Source: Talaromyces rugulosus
Taxonomy: Eukaryota; Ascomycota; Eurotiomycetes; Eurotiales; Trichocomaceae
DNA length: 64,000 nucleotides
Reading direction: 5' to 3'
NCBI RefSeq assembly: GCF_013368755.1
Contig: NC_049565.1
Location: 4,712,001-4,776,000, forward strand
In this document: in pieces, positions 1 through 11,526 of the stretch
How positions within the stretch are numbered: the stretch's first letter is position 1
How the letters are laid out: every line of letters begins with the position of its first letter
Notes under the pieces: generated by a model
Seen by the model: the letters and a program-made list of their open reading frames with translations, nothing else
The model's database searches: none
What the model was told of the DNA's origin: nothing
Translations under genes and position numbers: made by a program

Positions 1-696
1 GCTCAGCCTGCAACACCGGCGACGCCGCCTGTCTCTGCTCAGACAGTGCGCGTGAAGCCGTGATGGGCGAGATCAACGCCGCCTGCGGTGCTGCACAGAG
101 CGAGCGTACGTCCTCCCAACAATCTCTTGTCAATTATCATCTCATAGCTAACAATTTATACATACACAGAAACCATGCAGCTCGCCTCAGACGCCTGCAG
201 CAAGCAGAAGATGCGTCGCGCCTATGCGCCCTCTGGCACCGCCGAGCACGGCGTCATGGCCAGCCCCTCGGCCTCCGCCAGCGCTGCTCGCATGAACGGT
301 GCCCAGGAGGGTTCCAGCAATGAGGCATGCAGCTGCGCCGCCAAGGGTCCCGAAGGAGTCGATGGTGACGATGATGGAGACGATGATGGATATCCTTTCG
401 ACCTTGACGACGACGACGACGATGACGATGACGAGCGAACCGGTATGACCGGCACCACCAACGGCCGCGTGCACGCTTCTAGCAGCATGGCGGCCATGGC
501 TACTCCATCGTCTTCTGCTGCTCGCCACGCTGGCATGGCTACTACTACCCCTTCTGTTTCGTCTCATGCCGCAAGGCCTAGCGGTGCTGATGCCTTCTCG
601 CCCTTCCAGGGTGCCGGCGTGCAGATGGTGCCTAGCATGAACATTGTTGTCGGTGGTGTCTTGGCTGGTGTTGTTGGTGTGTTTGCTGCTCTGTAG
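1..696 (+). CDS. CFEM-domain GPI-anchored cell-wall protein (5' truncated by window)
   Basis: Only the 3' part lies in the window. Reading frame 3 from base 3 gives a cysteine-rich stretch (CNTGDAACLCS, then NAACGAA) that continues after an intron at 106-169 into QLASDACSK. This spacing matches the second half of a fungal CFEM domain, known from surface proteins involved in haem or iron binding and adhesion. After the CFEM part come a Ser/Ala-rich spacer, a run of about eleven Asp/Glu codons (about 400-435), a Ser/Thr/Ala-rich region, and a C-terminal hydrophobic tail (NIVVGGVLAGVVGVFAAL) ending at the stop. That tail is a typical GPI-attachment signal. The protein is inferred to be exported and wall or membrane anchored. 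The signal peptide and first cysteines are outside the window, so the ligand cannot be guessed. Confidence 0.82.
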
Positions 697-996
697 ATTT
701 CTTTCTTGTTGAGAAATCAGAAAGGGAGAAGCAAAGTAATGATTATGAGGATTCTTGGTTGTATTTTTAAAAACATGTCTTGGATGCTGTCTATTTCAAC
801 ATTTGCCTGTTCACCCCGGATGGTGCTGGGCGTCGAGAGATATCAATTGCTCGACTATTTAGATAATGAATTTACTAGTTTGATAATAATTCTTATTGAT
901 ATTCGTAGGTGTTGTATAAATTTTAAAATGTTTCCATTGTAATTACTAATATTACCTAACCCAAAACTCCATATCCAAAACCTGGTATCTCAATGC
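697..996. other. Intergenic, convergent 3' ends
   Basis: AT-rich spacer between the CFEM gene and the next gene, which reads on the opposite strand. It presumably holds both 3' UTRs. No ORF with coding character or other structure was seen. Confidence 0.6.
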
Positions 997-3030
997 TCAA
1001 AACTTCTCACTCGTTACACATCTCGTCAAATTCACCACCATCCACACTGCGCACTTGACTCCCGCCGACAAGACAGTCACTACCAACTCTAGCCCAAACA
1101 CGAGCATACTAACAAGAACCCTCGCAACTCCCGGCAATTCGTCTCCCTGTCTGCTTGACTCCTTCCCAAAATGTCCGTATTTTTCAAGATCAAACTCCTC
1201 GACCACGATTTGCTTGGGCTTTTGGGTGGTGGTTTTCTTCTCTTTTTTCCGGAAAAGTGAGAAACCGCCTCGGGATTTCTTCTTGTCCTTTGACTTTTTC
1301 TCTTTTGCTTCGCTGGCGCGGATCTGGGCCATCAGTTTGGCCTCTTCTTCCGCGTCCTCGCGCTCTGCCAAGGTGGCGAAGAGTTTGCCGGAGAAACTGG
1401 CATTTGTCCTTTGTGCGGTGGTTGCAATGGAGGCGCGGATACGATTCTTGCGACTTGAATTGCCGCCGGAACCCGGTGGTGTCCGCGGTGTTCCAAGGCT
1501 GGGGACGTACATTTCTGTGTTGGCTAGTATAGGGTTTGTCGCCGGGTCGGTGACGGCTACAGTCAGAATCGCAGCAACCAAGGAATCAATGGCGTACAGG
1601 GACGGGATAATCCTCGTCGTCAGGCCGGCACAGATGGAAAGACTCATCGTGCCGAGGTCGAACCAGGCCAGTGGTTCGTCGTTGTCAGCTTGAGGAAGTG
1701 TTGAAGTGCGTGGGGTTGCTGCCGTATCTGCCGCTCGTACGTTGTTCGGAGGAGTCGGACATGTCACGACGATAGTGGGCGGTTGCAGGCTCTCGCTGTC
1801 CGAAGACGGCGAGACTGAGATGTGCAAGATGCCCGGTTTCTTGGTTTGCACACGCGAAAGCGGGTTCCCGTCGTCGCCGAGAAGTTCTGGCGAGTGTTGT
1901 TTGAGCAGCGATGGGTGTTGCAGTTCGTAGCGGTTTTGTCGCTCGTTCCAAATCAGTCGGCAGGACTCTTGCGATGCGGCGCGAGTGACGGCGTGTGTCT
2001 CGACTTCTACAGCCTCAGATGGAGCCAGGCGGTGTTGCCGGGTCAGTTCTGCTGCTTGTTCGACGGCGAGCATGGCGGCAAGCTTGGAGAAAATGACAGT
2101 AACTAGCCCGTCATGAGGTGGCTGGCGACGACCAGGGTCTTCAAAGGCCAGTGCCATAACTTGGACGCCACGGTTGGCTTTGAACGGGTGATTTCGCATG
2201 ACCGAAAGTCCGTTTGTGCTTGCTTGTAGTGTGTAGAATGGCAATTGCGGGTCACCAAAAGTGAAGGTGGCAGTGTCAGTTCTGGTGTTGTCAGTTTAGA
2301 TCATATATGGCTCAACCCGGGATACATACCTCTCGGCCCGCAAGTTAAAAGTTCCTAGTGACTCCTGCAACTGCTGCCCATTTGCTGATTCCCACAACGT
2401 CAGCAAATCCTCAGCGGTCGAGTACTGCATGCGAGGGCTGAGTTCATCCGAGGGAAAGTTTAGCACGCTCGCCGGCACTGTCTTGGGCCCGAGAAGGACG
2501 TCGACCTCAGCCTGTGGAACTGCCATTGTGTTTTCAGGCCTTCCAGAGCCACTGCCACTCGGACCGGTCGTTTTGTCTGCATTTCCGGTCTGAGGAAAGT
2601 ATGGCTGTTCATTCAGTGGCAGATTGGGGTCGTATTGCGGAAACATTGACCGGATTGGCATGCCTGGAGACACGGGTGAAGCGCGGCGCTGCTGGTTATT
2701 GGCAGGTCGCAATGTCTGTCCTTGTGATAAACTTGGCGAGGTTCCTTGTCTTGATGGACTGTTGCTGTCTTGATTGTATGTGTTTTCTGTCGTCGTTGTG
2801 GGAGGGGCCCCTCCTGTGACGTGAGCTTTCGGTGGTGCTTTAATATCCACGGTCTTCGTATCCTCGACGATCTGAATAATCACAGACTCGGCCTGAATGC
2901 CCGATTTGGACTCTGTTGCAGACAAGGGGCTGACTGGGGACTGCTCTTGTTTCTTCAATGTGGTCCGAAAAGGGTTCTTTTTGTTCTTGGCCGGGGATGG
3001 GAAAAGCTGGAACTGCGCGCTGGCAGTCAT
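997..3030 (-). CDS. Fungal-specific hypothetical protein with C-terminal membrane segment
   Basis: Two exons on the minus strand, 3030-2330 and 2281-997, joined across a 49-bp intron (donor GTATGT, acceptor CAG), give 661 aa. The N-terminal ~230 residues are low-complexity, rich in Pro/Ser/Thr/Gln and probably disordered. A compact central region (about 205-390) spans the exon junction and looks folded: it contains YSTAEDLLTLWESANGQQL before the junction and LPFYTLQASTNGLSVMRN after it. A basic Lys/Arg-rich stretch (KEKKSKDKKKSRGG) follows. A hydrophobic helix close to the C-terminus (VLVSMLVFGLELVVTVLSAG) suggests tail-type membrane anchoring. No catalytic motif was recognised. Similar fungal proteins sometimes carry a methyltransferase-like label, but no SAM-binding motif was seen here, so no function is assigned. 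Confidence 0.8.
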
Positions 3031-4377
3031 TATGAAATATAGAATATAAAATGTGAAAAATAAAGAAAGGTCTTTGAATCACAAAGAAAAAAGGCCGGTA
3101 AAAGATTGGGTGTATGCAAGAGACCAGCTCTATTCAGTCTGAAGAGAATTATAAAACAACGATACCAGACAGAAAATAACAAGCGGGAGAGCCAGCAGCC
3201 CGACAGGATAAAGAGGAATTACGAACAGAAGAAAGACGGTTGAAGGGAGAGGACGACGACGAGGACGAGGCAAGACGCTTGTTTATGAACCGAGTTGGCG
3301 CTGGTGAAGCAGGGAGGGGACGGACCAGCCGGCATCGGGCGAGCCAATAGGCATCCTGAAGAAATCCAAAGCCATGGCACGGTATGCATGTTGTGCGTCT
3401 TGCATCTTTTGACGCAGGGTTGTGATAGGCACGGTGGGTGTGAAGAGAAGCAGGCAGCATGCATCTGCTGCTTAGCCCCGGCGGCTGCAGCCCGTTGCGG
3501 GCGGGTGATTGGCAGGACAAGCAGCCACCACCACATAGCGGGCGCTTAACGGGCTTTTGGCTGCCCAACCAGCTGGTCAGATCAGTCTGCGAAAAAAAAA
3601 GTATCCAAAAAAGTCTCTTTAGCTCTGCCAATCGTGGCTCTCTGTCGTGCGAATCTATTCTTAGCATTCTCGGCACGCGGTGATAAGCTTAAAAGAACAG
3701 CCCAATCACGCCGGATTCCACAGGTACACGGACGTGTTCTGGCTAGTCTCGAGGACTTGTTGCATTTGATCTGGTCACCTGGTTTCGTTAGAATGTTATC
3801 AAGTGTGGTGGCTGGACACTGTGTAGCATACAGGTCGCACACTATGAATATTGGATCGACAACAGGGTTAGACTGGGAGAGCCTGCTTGGAATTGGCATT
3901 TTTGCCTGTATGCAGGTTGATCACGGTACTAAGGGCAGCTCGCTTAATAGAGCTGCATGTTTCTTTCTTTGCACGTGACTAACAATTGGCCTGAGGCAGA
4001 TATCAATTGCATGTCAACTGCAATAGCGGGAAAGGACCAAAAACCTGGTGGTGGAAATGTTTTGAAATAGGGAGACGTTTAATACCCGTATCTGTGGGTA
4101 AAAGATGTGGCAAATACAGTCATTTTCCAAAAAAAATAAGTGATGTATTATAATTCGTATCTATATTTATAAAATGTATCAGAATTTAGAGATATCTTTT
4201 GAAGACGTTTCCAAGGGGTATCAAATGGTTTTTTAATCTTTTTTGATGTATTCCCGCACGCTTCTTCCTAAATAGGAATAGTGTAAATAAACTATATAGT
4301 ATTATTTACCAGTATAACTATATGCTTTACCTTTATATATATCTCAACACCACCCTCTTATATATATATATATATAT
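3031..4377. other. Gene-poor spacer left of the TIR element
   Basis: The first ~700 bp are of ordinary composition and probably contain the promoter and 5' UTR of the upstream minus-strand gene. From about 4080 the sequence becomes strongly AT-rich and ends in a TA dinucleotide run at about 4350-4377. Short ORFs occur on both strands but none has recognisable protein features. Confidence 0.55.
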
Positions 4378-4620
4378 GACCAGGCTTCACACCAACATCA
4401 ACATTGACATCTGGGGCCCACCAACGCCTCACTAATCAGTGCATGCAACATTGAATAGCCTCGCTACAAGCTTCCTCAGTACGTTGAGATCCTTTTTATA
4501 AGGCTTTCCTAACCAGCTTACAAGCTTCTCAGACGCGTCAAATCAGTACACACAGACCAACAGGCCACCCTACAAGCTTTTTACAAGCTTCCTCAGTACG
4601 TTATCAACCCCCCCCCCCTC
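4378..4620 (+). repeat. Left terminal/subterminal inverted repeat
   Basis: This segment matches the reverse complement of 5590-5828 in blocks. The clearest shared words are CCAGGCTTCACAC, CCTAACCAGCTTACAAGC, CAAATCAGTAC, CAGGCCACCC and AAGCTTCCTCAGTACGTT, the last present twice within this end (about 4470 and 4582). The right-end counterparts differ by scattered substitutions, so the copies are old. Confidence 0.7.
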
Positions 4621-4826
4621 CCGCGGGTGTTCCCTTCTCCTTTCATGAGGTATTGCTACATTAACAACCCATTGAATTACTCTTACCTGAAGTTATGAGA
4701 TAAATTACTAATAATGATTAATTGCGTGTTCAACTCCCCTTGCAGCCCGAAATAAGGCCGAAATTTATTGGTGATGAAGATCCTTTCTTTACCAGTATTA
4801 TTTGGGATATAGCAGATATTCGTATC

Positions 4827-5569
4827 ATGGATAGCGAACCGAAAGCCGATCCAACGCGCTGTAAGGATGTCCCCATCCTCCAACATTTGAACGCCCCAAC
4901 ATCGTTATCGCAAGCGATCCTCGGACGGCGCACGTGGGATGCATATGCTATAACAGAGGCTGGGATTCTCCTCGGGTCAGATAAAAATGCCAGGGATGAC
5001 TACATTTCAAATTGGAGAAAAATGGCGAGCGCGCTGGTTCGCGCTCAATTTGCTGAACTTCAAAAGATCGAGCAGAGACTGTACAAGAACAAGTCGTTTG
5101 AAACTTCGAAACATGATCCCGAAGAGTCCGACCAAGAGATCGATACTATAATCGTTCACGAAAACGTTACTGTGTCAGGCTCTGACCTCTCTGACGGGGA
5201 TATTGAATCTGGCCACGAGCAAGATGGCGACGAGGAAGATGAAATTGTGACCGAAGACAATTATGGTAATGATGAAGTTGGCGACAATGAAAACAGTGGT
5301 CTCGATCCCCTAGGTCATATCGGCCATGTCGAGGATAACCTTAACGGAAATACGGAACTCGGTATGGAACCCTTTGCTGATTACACCCATGGAAGTGAAT
5401 TAATCTTAATGGACGAACTGGACTCACTGATTGTTGAAATGTGATAGAAATTTCCAGCGTCCCCGAAACTCATGGAAAAAGTACAGGAAGTGTCCCAGGC
5501 CTTAAACGTCAAGCGGTGAGCCAGCCAAACCGTACATCGAAACGCATCCGAGAGATGCAGAAGCGTTGA
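4827..5569 (+). CDS. Acidic hypothetical protein carried by the TIR element, possibly frameshifted
   Basis: The first in-frame ATG is at 4827 (MDSEPKADPT) and the frame runs to a stop at 5442-5444, giving about 205 aa. The frame is open upstream to about 4747, just after a good acceptor (CCCCTTGCAG), so an upstream exon is possible. The N-terminal half is mixed and helical-looking (LGRRTWDAYAITEAGILLGS). The second half is extremely acidic. Immediately after the stop another frame (5441-5569) is open and codes for a basic tail (GLKRQAVSQPNRTSKRIREM), as expected if a frameshift near 5440 separated the original C-terminus. No domain is recognised and there is no DDE-type catalytic signature. 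It may be an accessory DNA-binding protein of the element or captured cargo. Confidence 0.5.
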
Positions 5570-5589
5570 ACAACGAGAAATTGTGACAA

Positions 5590-5828
5590 GACAGTGGTGT
5601 AGCCTACAGGCCTACACACACTGATTTAATGTATCTGAGAAGCCTATAAGTTGGTTAGTGAGGCTATATAAGGAGGGGTTAACAATGTACTAAGGAAGCT
5701 TACAAGAAGTTTGCCGGGTGGCCTGCAGGTTTACACGTACTGATTTAACGCGCTTAAGAAGCCTGTAAGCTGGTTAGTGAGGCCTGGAGAGAAAGAGGGG
5801 GGGGATTAATATTAGTGTGAAGCCTGGT
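5590..5828 (-). repeat. Right terminal/subterminal inverted repeat with two tandem sub-copies
   Basis: Two direct copies of a ~110-bp unit lie here, at about 5600-5705 and 5715-5828. Each contains CTGATTTAA, AGAAGCCT.TAAG.TGGTTAGTGAGG, with the outer copy ending in GTGTGAAGCCTGG. On the reverse strand they align with the left end of the element. Confidence 0.7.
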
Positions 5829-7519
5829 TATATATATATATTTATAAGGGTTAGGGTAAACGCGTCGATATGTCTGATTTGTTTTGTGGGTCTATCAATT
5901 CAAAAATTTGGTTTTTATTGGTTCTATATATGAATTATATGGTTGCAGGATGGTTGTAAGGTTCACAACATTTAAGATTTTGATATGTAAAAATTGGTAA
6001 CGTATTGAAATTAGATACGTTGTGGTTTTATGATGTATAGAAAAAACACTGATACGGTTAATAAATTGGCAACGTATTAATAATTTAACGGTATCCCGAT
6101 TCCCCCCAAAACCGGTGTTGCCGCTATTGAATGTATCATACTAGATATCAATTGATACAAAGATATATATAATCGCTTCAATGTTCCAGATGTCATTGTG
6201 TTCCACGATAAATTGATGCATTCGTTTTTTTATATATACAACGTGAGGACGTGTCAGCTAGTTCAATCAATCCCAAAATACAGTTAGCCAAGACAGCGAC
6301 ATCCTGCAGGTCTTAATGCATGCAGTGCCCAATTGCCGAATATGGACACTCAGAAAGATGACTAAGCCACCGAAAGGGGATAGCGTGGACGCTCCTTCCA
6401 GCAAAACAACAAAAATAAGACTTCACGTCGACTCTTGATTGAAAAACTTTATTAAAGAACTCCCGTGACTGAACGCCTGAATTGCAATGGTATTAGTATT
6501 TCTCTCGCCCGCAAACCATACGGACGAGACCCTCGCTGTACTAGACTACGTACTAGTTCACAGAGAACACGGGGCATGGGGGCCACGCGTCGAATAACGA
6601 GTTACGACTGTGCTTGCGACGGCCTTGCGTACGGAGCACCTGGCATGGGCCCTTGGGCCTTGGGTAGCGCTGGTTTAATTATGCAACTCAAAACGTGCGA
6701 CTGCGTACTCTGCTACGTACTCTGCAACGACTTCAAGGTACAGAGTACACGGTACTTTGGAGCAGCGACTGTACTGCATCTCCACCGCTGAGATCTGAAA
6801 GCCGCCTGACATACTGCGCGACTCCCCAAGATAATTACTCTGGATAGAGTTACTGACCAGCGATTGACGTAGTATGTACTGCAAGGCCGGAAGTCGCTCT
6901 TCTTCTCGCCCGCTGCTAACCAAGCGCTAATCTCTAGCACGGTTGATCGAAACGCGTCAGAAAGCTTGTTGATCGCCACCGCACGGCCAATCAGGGTATC
7001 TCCGCAGCTCACTCCACGCGGCCCTTTTCCAACCAGCGACACTTGAAACGAGATGGGTTCCTCGTCCATGGCACCGGCTGTTGGAGACTCAAGTCAGCAT
7101 GGGATCCTGCATACTCCGTGATTGGGTCCCCTGCCCCTTATCGCATCTGGTCTTTGGGCAGTGGTCGGCACTGGTTGCTGCAGATCAAGAGATAGCGATG
7201 GAACACTGCCAAACTCAATGGCAATCAATCGCCCGTTCGGCGGAGATTGGCATCGTCTGGAGGTGGGCCCTCCGGATGTCGCCCTCACTCTCAGGGATAT
7301 TCAATATTATTATTAGGCCCCGTCTGTTGCTAGTGCGAAGTGGTCTGTGGCCAAGCCCAGAAGACTTACGTATGGCGCAGAGTATTCACCTTTATTCAAC
7401 TTGATTATCGTCTATCCTCACAGTTTTAAAAACATCGTTGTCGATGTCGGCCCTCACATTTTGACTGTTCTGCGCTTTGTTTTTGCTCTGCGGGGCTGGT
7501 TTGATCATATCATCCGCCC
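5829..7519. other. Intergenic region before the arylsulfotransferase gene
   Basis: AT-rich to about 6240, then mixed composition. A cluster of short words related to GTACTCTG/TACGTAC appears at 6540-6760. Modest ORFs exist on both strands (for example 7069-6713 minus) but lack recognisable motifs and plausible splice partners, so none is called. The last ~150 bp should hold the promoter of the next gene. Confidence 0.5.
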
Positions 7520-9635
7520 ATGATGATCGGAACAAGTCTATTACGAGCTGCCCTGTTCGTCTTGTGCGCTCTGTCTGCTAATGCAGACATCGACCCTTTC
7601 TACCAGTCGACTAGGTTCGACAGCGGCCGCGCCGGCTCCTGGCCTCATCAGAAATTTGCGTCCGACACCACCGTGACGGCGCCCATTCTCAACTTTGTCC
7701 GCTACGGTCCGCAGTGTCAAGATGATTTGTATACGTTCATTTCACCGTACGGTGGTGCCGTGCCCAGCCCGGGCCCTATGATACTCGATCAGGATGGCCA
7801 TGTTGTCTGGGCGAAATCATGGGGCCGTACGTATAATATGAACGTGCAGAACTACAAAGGCGAGGACTTTATCACCTTTTGGGTGGGAAACGATGGTGTT
7901 GTTGGCCATGGCGATGGAACCTATTACATGGTAGGCTGATTCTATTGATAAACTGAAGAAACCAAAAGTGTTAAAAAGCAAAAAAAAGATCGACAGCAAC
8001 TACCAAACTCGACACCAGCTTCTCGGCTCCGACGGGCTGCGTGGCGATTTACACGAATTCCGCATCACTATCGACGATACAGCTGTCTATACTATATACG
8101 ACAAGAGACCTGCTGACTTAAGGACTGTCGGTGGACCTGAGGATGGCTGGCTCTGGGACGGAACATTCCGGGAAGTCGATGTCGAGACCGAGGACGTTCT
8201 ATTTGAGTGGCGGGCCTCGGAGCATTACGACTTTAGTGAAGCGAATCGGACGCGCGAGGGCCATGGCGACACCGTCGACGATCCCTGGGATTTTTTTCAC
8301 ATCAACAGCATCGACAAAGACAACAAGGGCAATTTCCTGATTTCAAGTCGCTATTATAATGCTCTCACCTATATTGATGGCCGCACAGGCGACGTTATCT
8401 GGAAGCTGGGCGGCGCAGGCAATATGTTTACCGACTTGTCTGACGGCGCAGCCACTAACATTAGCTGGCAACACCACGCCCGCTGGATAGATCACGGTGA
8501 AAGCATCACCATTTTCGACAATGCAGGGCGTGGCGAAGGTGCGCCTATTCACGTCAGTCGTGGTCTCTGGATCGACATTGATCAAGAGAAGATGACTGCC
8601 AAGGTTCGCCACGAGTACTGGAACCCCAGCCCCATCAGTAGCCAGTCACAGGGCTCAGTTCAGGTACTCAGCAACGATAGGGTGCTCGTCGGTTACGGTT
8701 ACAATGCAGGTTGGACCGAATTCACCACTGATGGTGAGCCCGTGTGTGAGGTCCGCCTCGGTCCGCAAAGAGGGTTCGGTGAGGGCGAAGTATGTTCCTA
8801 CCGGGCTTTCAAGCACCGGTGGGTTGGAAAGCCGATTTCGAGACCCTCGTGGGTGATCTACGGGAGAGGCACGAATATTGGATATGCGAGCTGGAATGGT
8901 GCTACCGAAATCAAGACATGGTTGTTGGAAGGGTCGGAGTCTGCAGAGGTGGATTCCAGCAACAATGAGCCACAACCGGATGTCAGGACTGTGATGGTCG
9001 TACAAAAAGTGGGCTTCGAGACGGTCATCCCTATTCCTTCATGGTGCACTTATCCGCACCTGCGAGTGGTCGCTATAGATGAATCAGGTAACCGGATCGG
9101 TGCATCTTATTTCGTGATGGCGAAGGATGACACTGCCGTTCCAACAACAAATATTATCAGGCCCTCTACACCGCAGGTAGAAAGTGTGCCAGAAGAAGAA
9201 GCCAATCACGAAGAAGATGCTAAAGTAGAGGAGGAGAACACGGGCGAAAATACCACAGAAGAGGAAGCCATAGAAGAGGAGCAGGCCAAAGAAAACGGAG
9301 AGGGAACTTTGCCCACTACCGGCATATCTGCGATCTCAATCCTCCTAATTGTAGCCAGCTCGATCTGTGGTCTGCTACTTATCATCTGGGGCATCCGATA
9401 CTTGCGCCGATTCCGCCGACGCCGCGGCTGGTTTTACCGAAATGGCGACAGTCTCGAAGAGGGGAAGTTTTCGAAAAGCGGCCGATCCAGTCCGAGCAGC
9501 GATGCAGATGACGGGGATCTCAGTGGAGAAGATGAGCGCTTAATACGTGCTCATGAATTCGAAATCCCGTTTGATGCAAATGAAGAGGCAAATGCAGAGG
9601 CATCGCGAAGCGGACATGCCTCAGTGGATAGATAG
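7520..9635 (+). CDS. Arylsulfotransferase (ASST)-family protein with signal peptide and TM anchor
   Basis: Exons 7520-7930 and 7989-9635 (58-bp intron, donor GTAGGC, acceptor AAAAAAG) give 685 aa. The start is MMIGTSLLRAALFVLCALSANA, a clear signal peptide. The body matches the fungal arylsulfotransferase family. Landmarks are GDLHEFRITIDD, ADLRTVGGPEDGW, the DFFHINSIDKD block, SRYYNALTYIDGRTGDVIW and WQHHARW, a beta-propeller-type arrangement. After the catalytic region comes an acidic Glu-rich linker (about residues 535-575), then one transmembrane helix (ISILLIVASSICGLLLIIWG), a basic stop-transfer RRFRRRR and an acidic cytosolic tail. Bacterial relatives transfer sulfate between phenolic compounds. 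The substrate of the fungal branch is unknown to me. It is inferred to be a type I membrane protein facing the lumen or outside. Confidence 0.88.
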
Positions 9636-9935
9636 CAGGGCTGAATACTTTTGTATATTATTGTATCAAGATGATTTGAGCGTTCATCTAGCATTCCTTT
9701 CATTTCCAACCTGTCTTTCTACATATTCAACCTTGACTACATACCACTTTCGTTGTACATACATCTCATCTATCCTTGTTCGCAGTTCACTACCATAGCA
9801 TTTGAGCCTTGCAGCCTAGACTGCCATCATGTTGAATTCAACGTCGTATCGATAGTATCGATAGTCTATATTCCAGTCGCTGGATCTAAATATACAGTGT
9901 TATACAATTTTCTAAAAATACACGCACTTGTCCCA
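9636..9935. other. Convergent 3' intergenic spacer
   Basis: Tail-to-tail gap between the arylsulfotransferase-family gene (+) and BCS1 (-). AT-rich, with a small direct repeat TATCGATAG at about 9847-9864. Nothing else seen. Confidence 0.6.
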
Positions 9936-11526
9936 TCAGTGGTATATGGACTGCGCCAATGAATCGGCCGATTTGATCGCCCTCTCCATATCCCCCTTAT
10001 TATACAAGAACAAGCCCTGAAGCGCGGCAGTGCTGACCGTTTTGGCGACATCGGCCTTGTGACCGTCCCGATCTTCAATAAGCCCTAGCCCGGCAAGGCG
10101 ATCCAGGAATCTATCCTTGTAGACCCCATTAGCATCAAACTCGCTGTAGAAGCGATCCCACAGCGCGGCTACTTGGTAGCGACTGGCTTCGCCGAGGCGC
10201 ACCGTCATATCGACGCGTCCCGGCCGCACGAGCGCTTCGTCTAGCCGATCTGCATGGTTTGTCGTCAGGAATATGATGCGTTCTTCAGCACTGGCCACGC
10301 CGTCAAGGGCATTCAAGAGCCCAGAAAACGTGACGTTGGCGCCGCGGTACCCGTCTTCCTCGGTCTGGGTTCGGCGGTTGGAAAAGGCAGCATCCACGTC
10401 CTCCAGCAAGACCAAGGTTCGATTGGGGATGATTGTGAGAAGATGGTTGAGCCGGTCGTCCGTCAGACCGCGCTCGCTGAGGTTCAGAATGGCAATGTCA
10501 TAGTCGAGCTCGCCGGCCAAGGCCTGGATGAACGAGCTTTTGCCGCTGCCAGGAGGGCCGTGAAGCAGGTAGCCCCGGCGATAGGGGATACCGCGATCGT
10601 AATACCATTTCCCGCTGTCGAGGAAGTCTCTGACATCTTCAACGATTCTTTCCTTGACGCCTTCGTCCAAAATGACCGATGTCAACGGCCGTTTCCGTCG
10701 CGGATGGCCAAACTGCGACCACTCTGCGCCCCAGCTGTTGTAAATCCGCGTCTTGCCCTCGTGCGACTTTGCGGCCACCGCGTGGGCCTCGGAGAACATC
10801 TCTTCGAAAATATGCCGGTGCGAGTATAGCGTGGTCAGCGTGACCGTTTCCCATGGCCGTCCAGACTGCATGTCGCGCGAAGAAGATTCACGCACACGGT
10901 TGACAAAAACAAACGCATTCTTGTAGCGCAAAATGTGTTTCCCAGGCCCAGGGATAAGCGTAAACTGTGTCTGAATGGCTCCATTCGCATGCTCGACTTT
11001 TTGCGTTTGAATCGAGAGCTGGCGCATCCCCGGTGTGAATTTTCGTAGCAGCCTCTCCATCCAGCCGATTTTCTCGCTGCTGGCTGCTGCTGCGGCGGCG
11101 GCGGCGGCGGCGACCGACGGGGCCCTGCCATTTAACTGAGATTGTTGGTAAACGGTCATCCATTGTAGAAACCACGGGTACGAGTCGTCTTTGATGTTGA
11201 TTTCGACGTCGACGAGCATGCGCCGCCGGATCAGATCGGCGCTGCGCTTGAAGCCTCGTTGTGCGAATGTCGCAGCCGCGCCTAGGCCAGCTAGACCGAA
11301 CCCCTTGACCGCAGGTCGATATTAGTATTGTTTTGGAAAAACAAAAAAACAAAGAAAAGCTACTCACTGCGGTAAAGAAAGGATTGCTCGAAAGCTGAGC
11401 CAGGATCCCATCCCCTCCATCTCCGCCCACCTGCGGAAGCCCCTGCAGAGCATCCTTTTTCTGCTGGAGAATCAATTCCGTAGGAGACGGGGTCTCTGGA
11501 GGTTTTATCGGTCCATTTGTGTCCAT
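9936..11526 (-). CDS. BCS1: Mitochondrial chaperone BCS1 (AAA-ATPase)
   Basis: Exons 11526-11368 and 11303-9936 on the minus strand (64-bp intron with an ACTAAT branch site) give 508 aa starting MDTNGPIKPPE. An earlier in-frame ATG at 11589 is possible but less like the family. The N-terminal part has a membrane segment spanning the exon junction (GFGLAGLGAAATFAQRGFK) followed by RR-rich residues, as in BCS1 imported to the inner membrane. The BCS1-specific domain follows. The AAA module has Walker A GPPGSGKS (about 302-309), Walker B LVLLEDVDAAF, sensor LTTNHADRLDEALVRPGR and a C-terminal helical lid. BCS1 translocates the folded Rieske iron-sulfur protein during complex III assembly. Oddity: a run of about ten alanines from a GCG/GCC repeat (about 11085-11112). 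The slightly longer length than yeast BCS1 fits the N-terminal extension. Confidence 0.92.

Larger units (their letters stand above)
4378..5828. mobile_element. DNA-transposon-like element with terminal inverted and subterminal repeats
   Basis: The outer ends are near-perfect inverted copies: left GACCAGGCTTCACAC at 4378, right GTGTGAAGCCTGGTT ending about 5828. Both lie directly inside TA-dinucleotide tracts, which would fit insertion at TA. Inside each end lie diverged copies of a ~110-bp unit containing TAACCAGCTTACA, AAATCAGTAC and AAGCTTCCT.AGTAC. The right end carries two tandem copies and the left about one and a half in opposite orientation. Subterminal repeats of this sort are known in several eukaryotic DNA-transposon superfamilies. 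The only internal ORF resembles no transposase I can recognise, so the element is probably non-autonomous or of an unclassified type. The family was not identified. Confidence 0.7.

Noticed and set aside
187..567. Minus-strand ORFs opposite the CFEM gene with runs of Val/Ile or Ser
   Set aside because: They are the reverse of the Asp-codon run in the real gene.
4350..4377. TA-dinucleotide run as a promoter TATA box
   Set aside because: It is a long microsatellite at the edge of the inverted repeat, matched by another TA run on the other side; better read as the insertion context.
5847..5858. AAGGGTTAGGGT, telomere-like TTAGGG repeats next to the TIR element
   Set aside because: Only one and a half units, internal in the window, with genes on both sides; chance occurrence is more likely than a healed telomere.
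6713..7069. Minus-strand ORF starting MDEEPISFQVSLV
   Set aside because: No recognisable domain, no splice partner, and a compositionally odd second half; not enough to call a gene.
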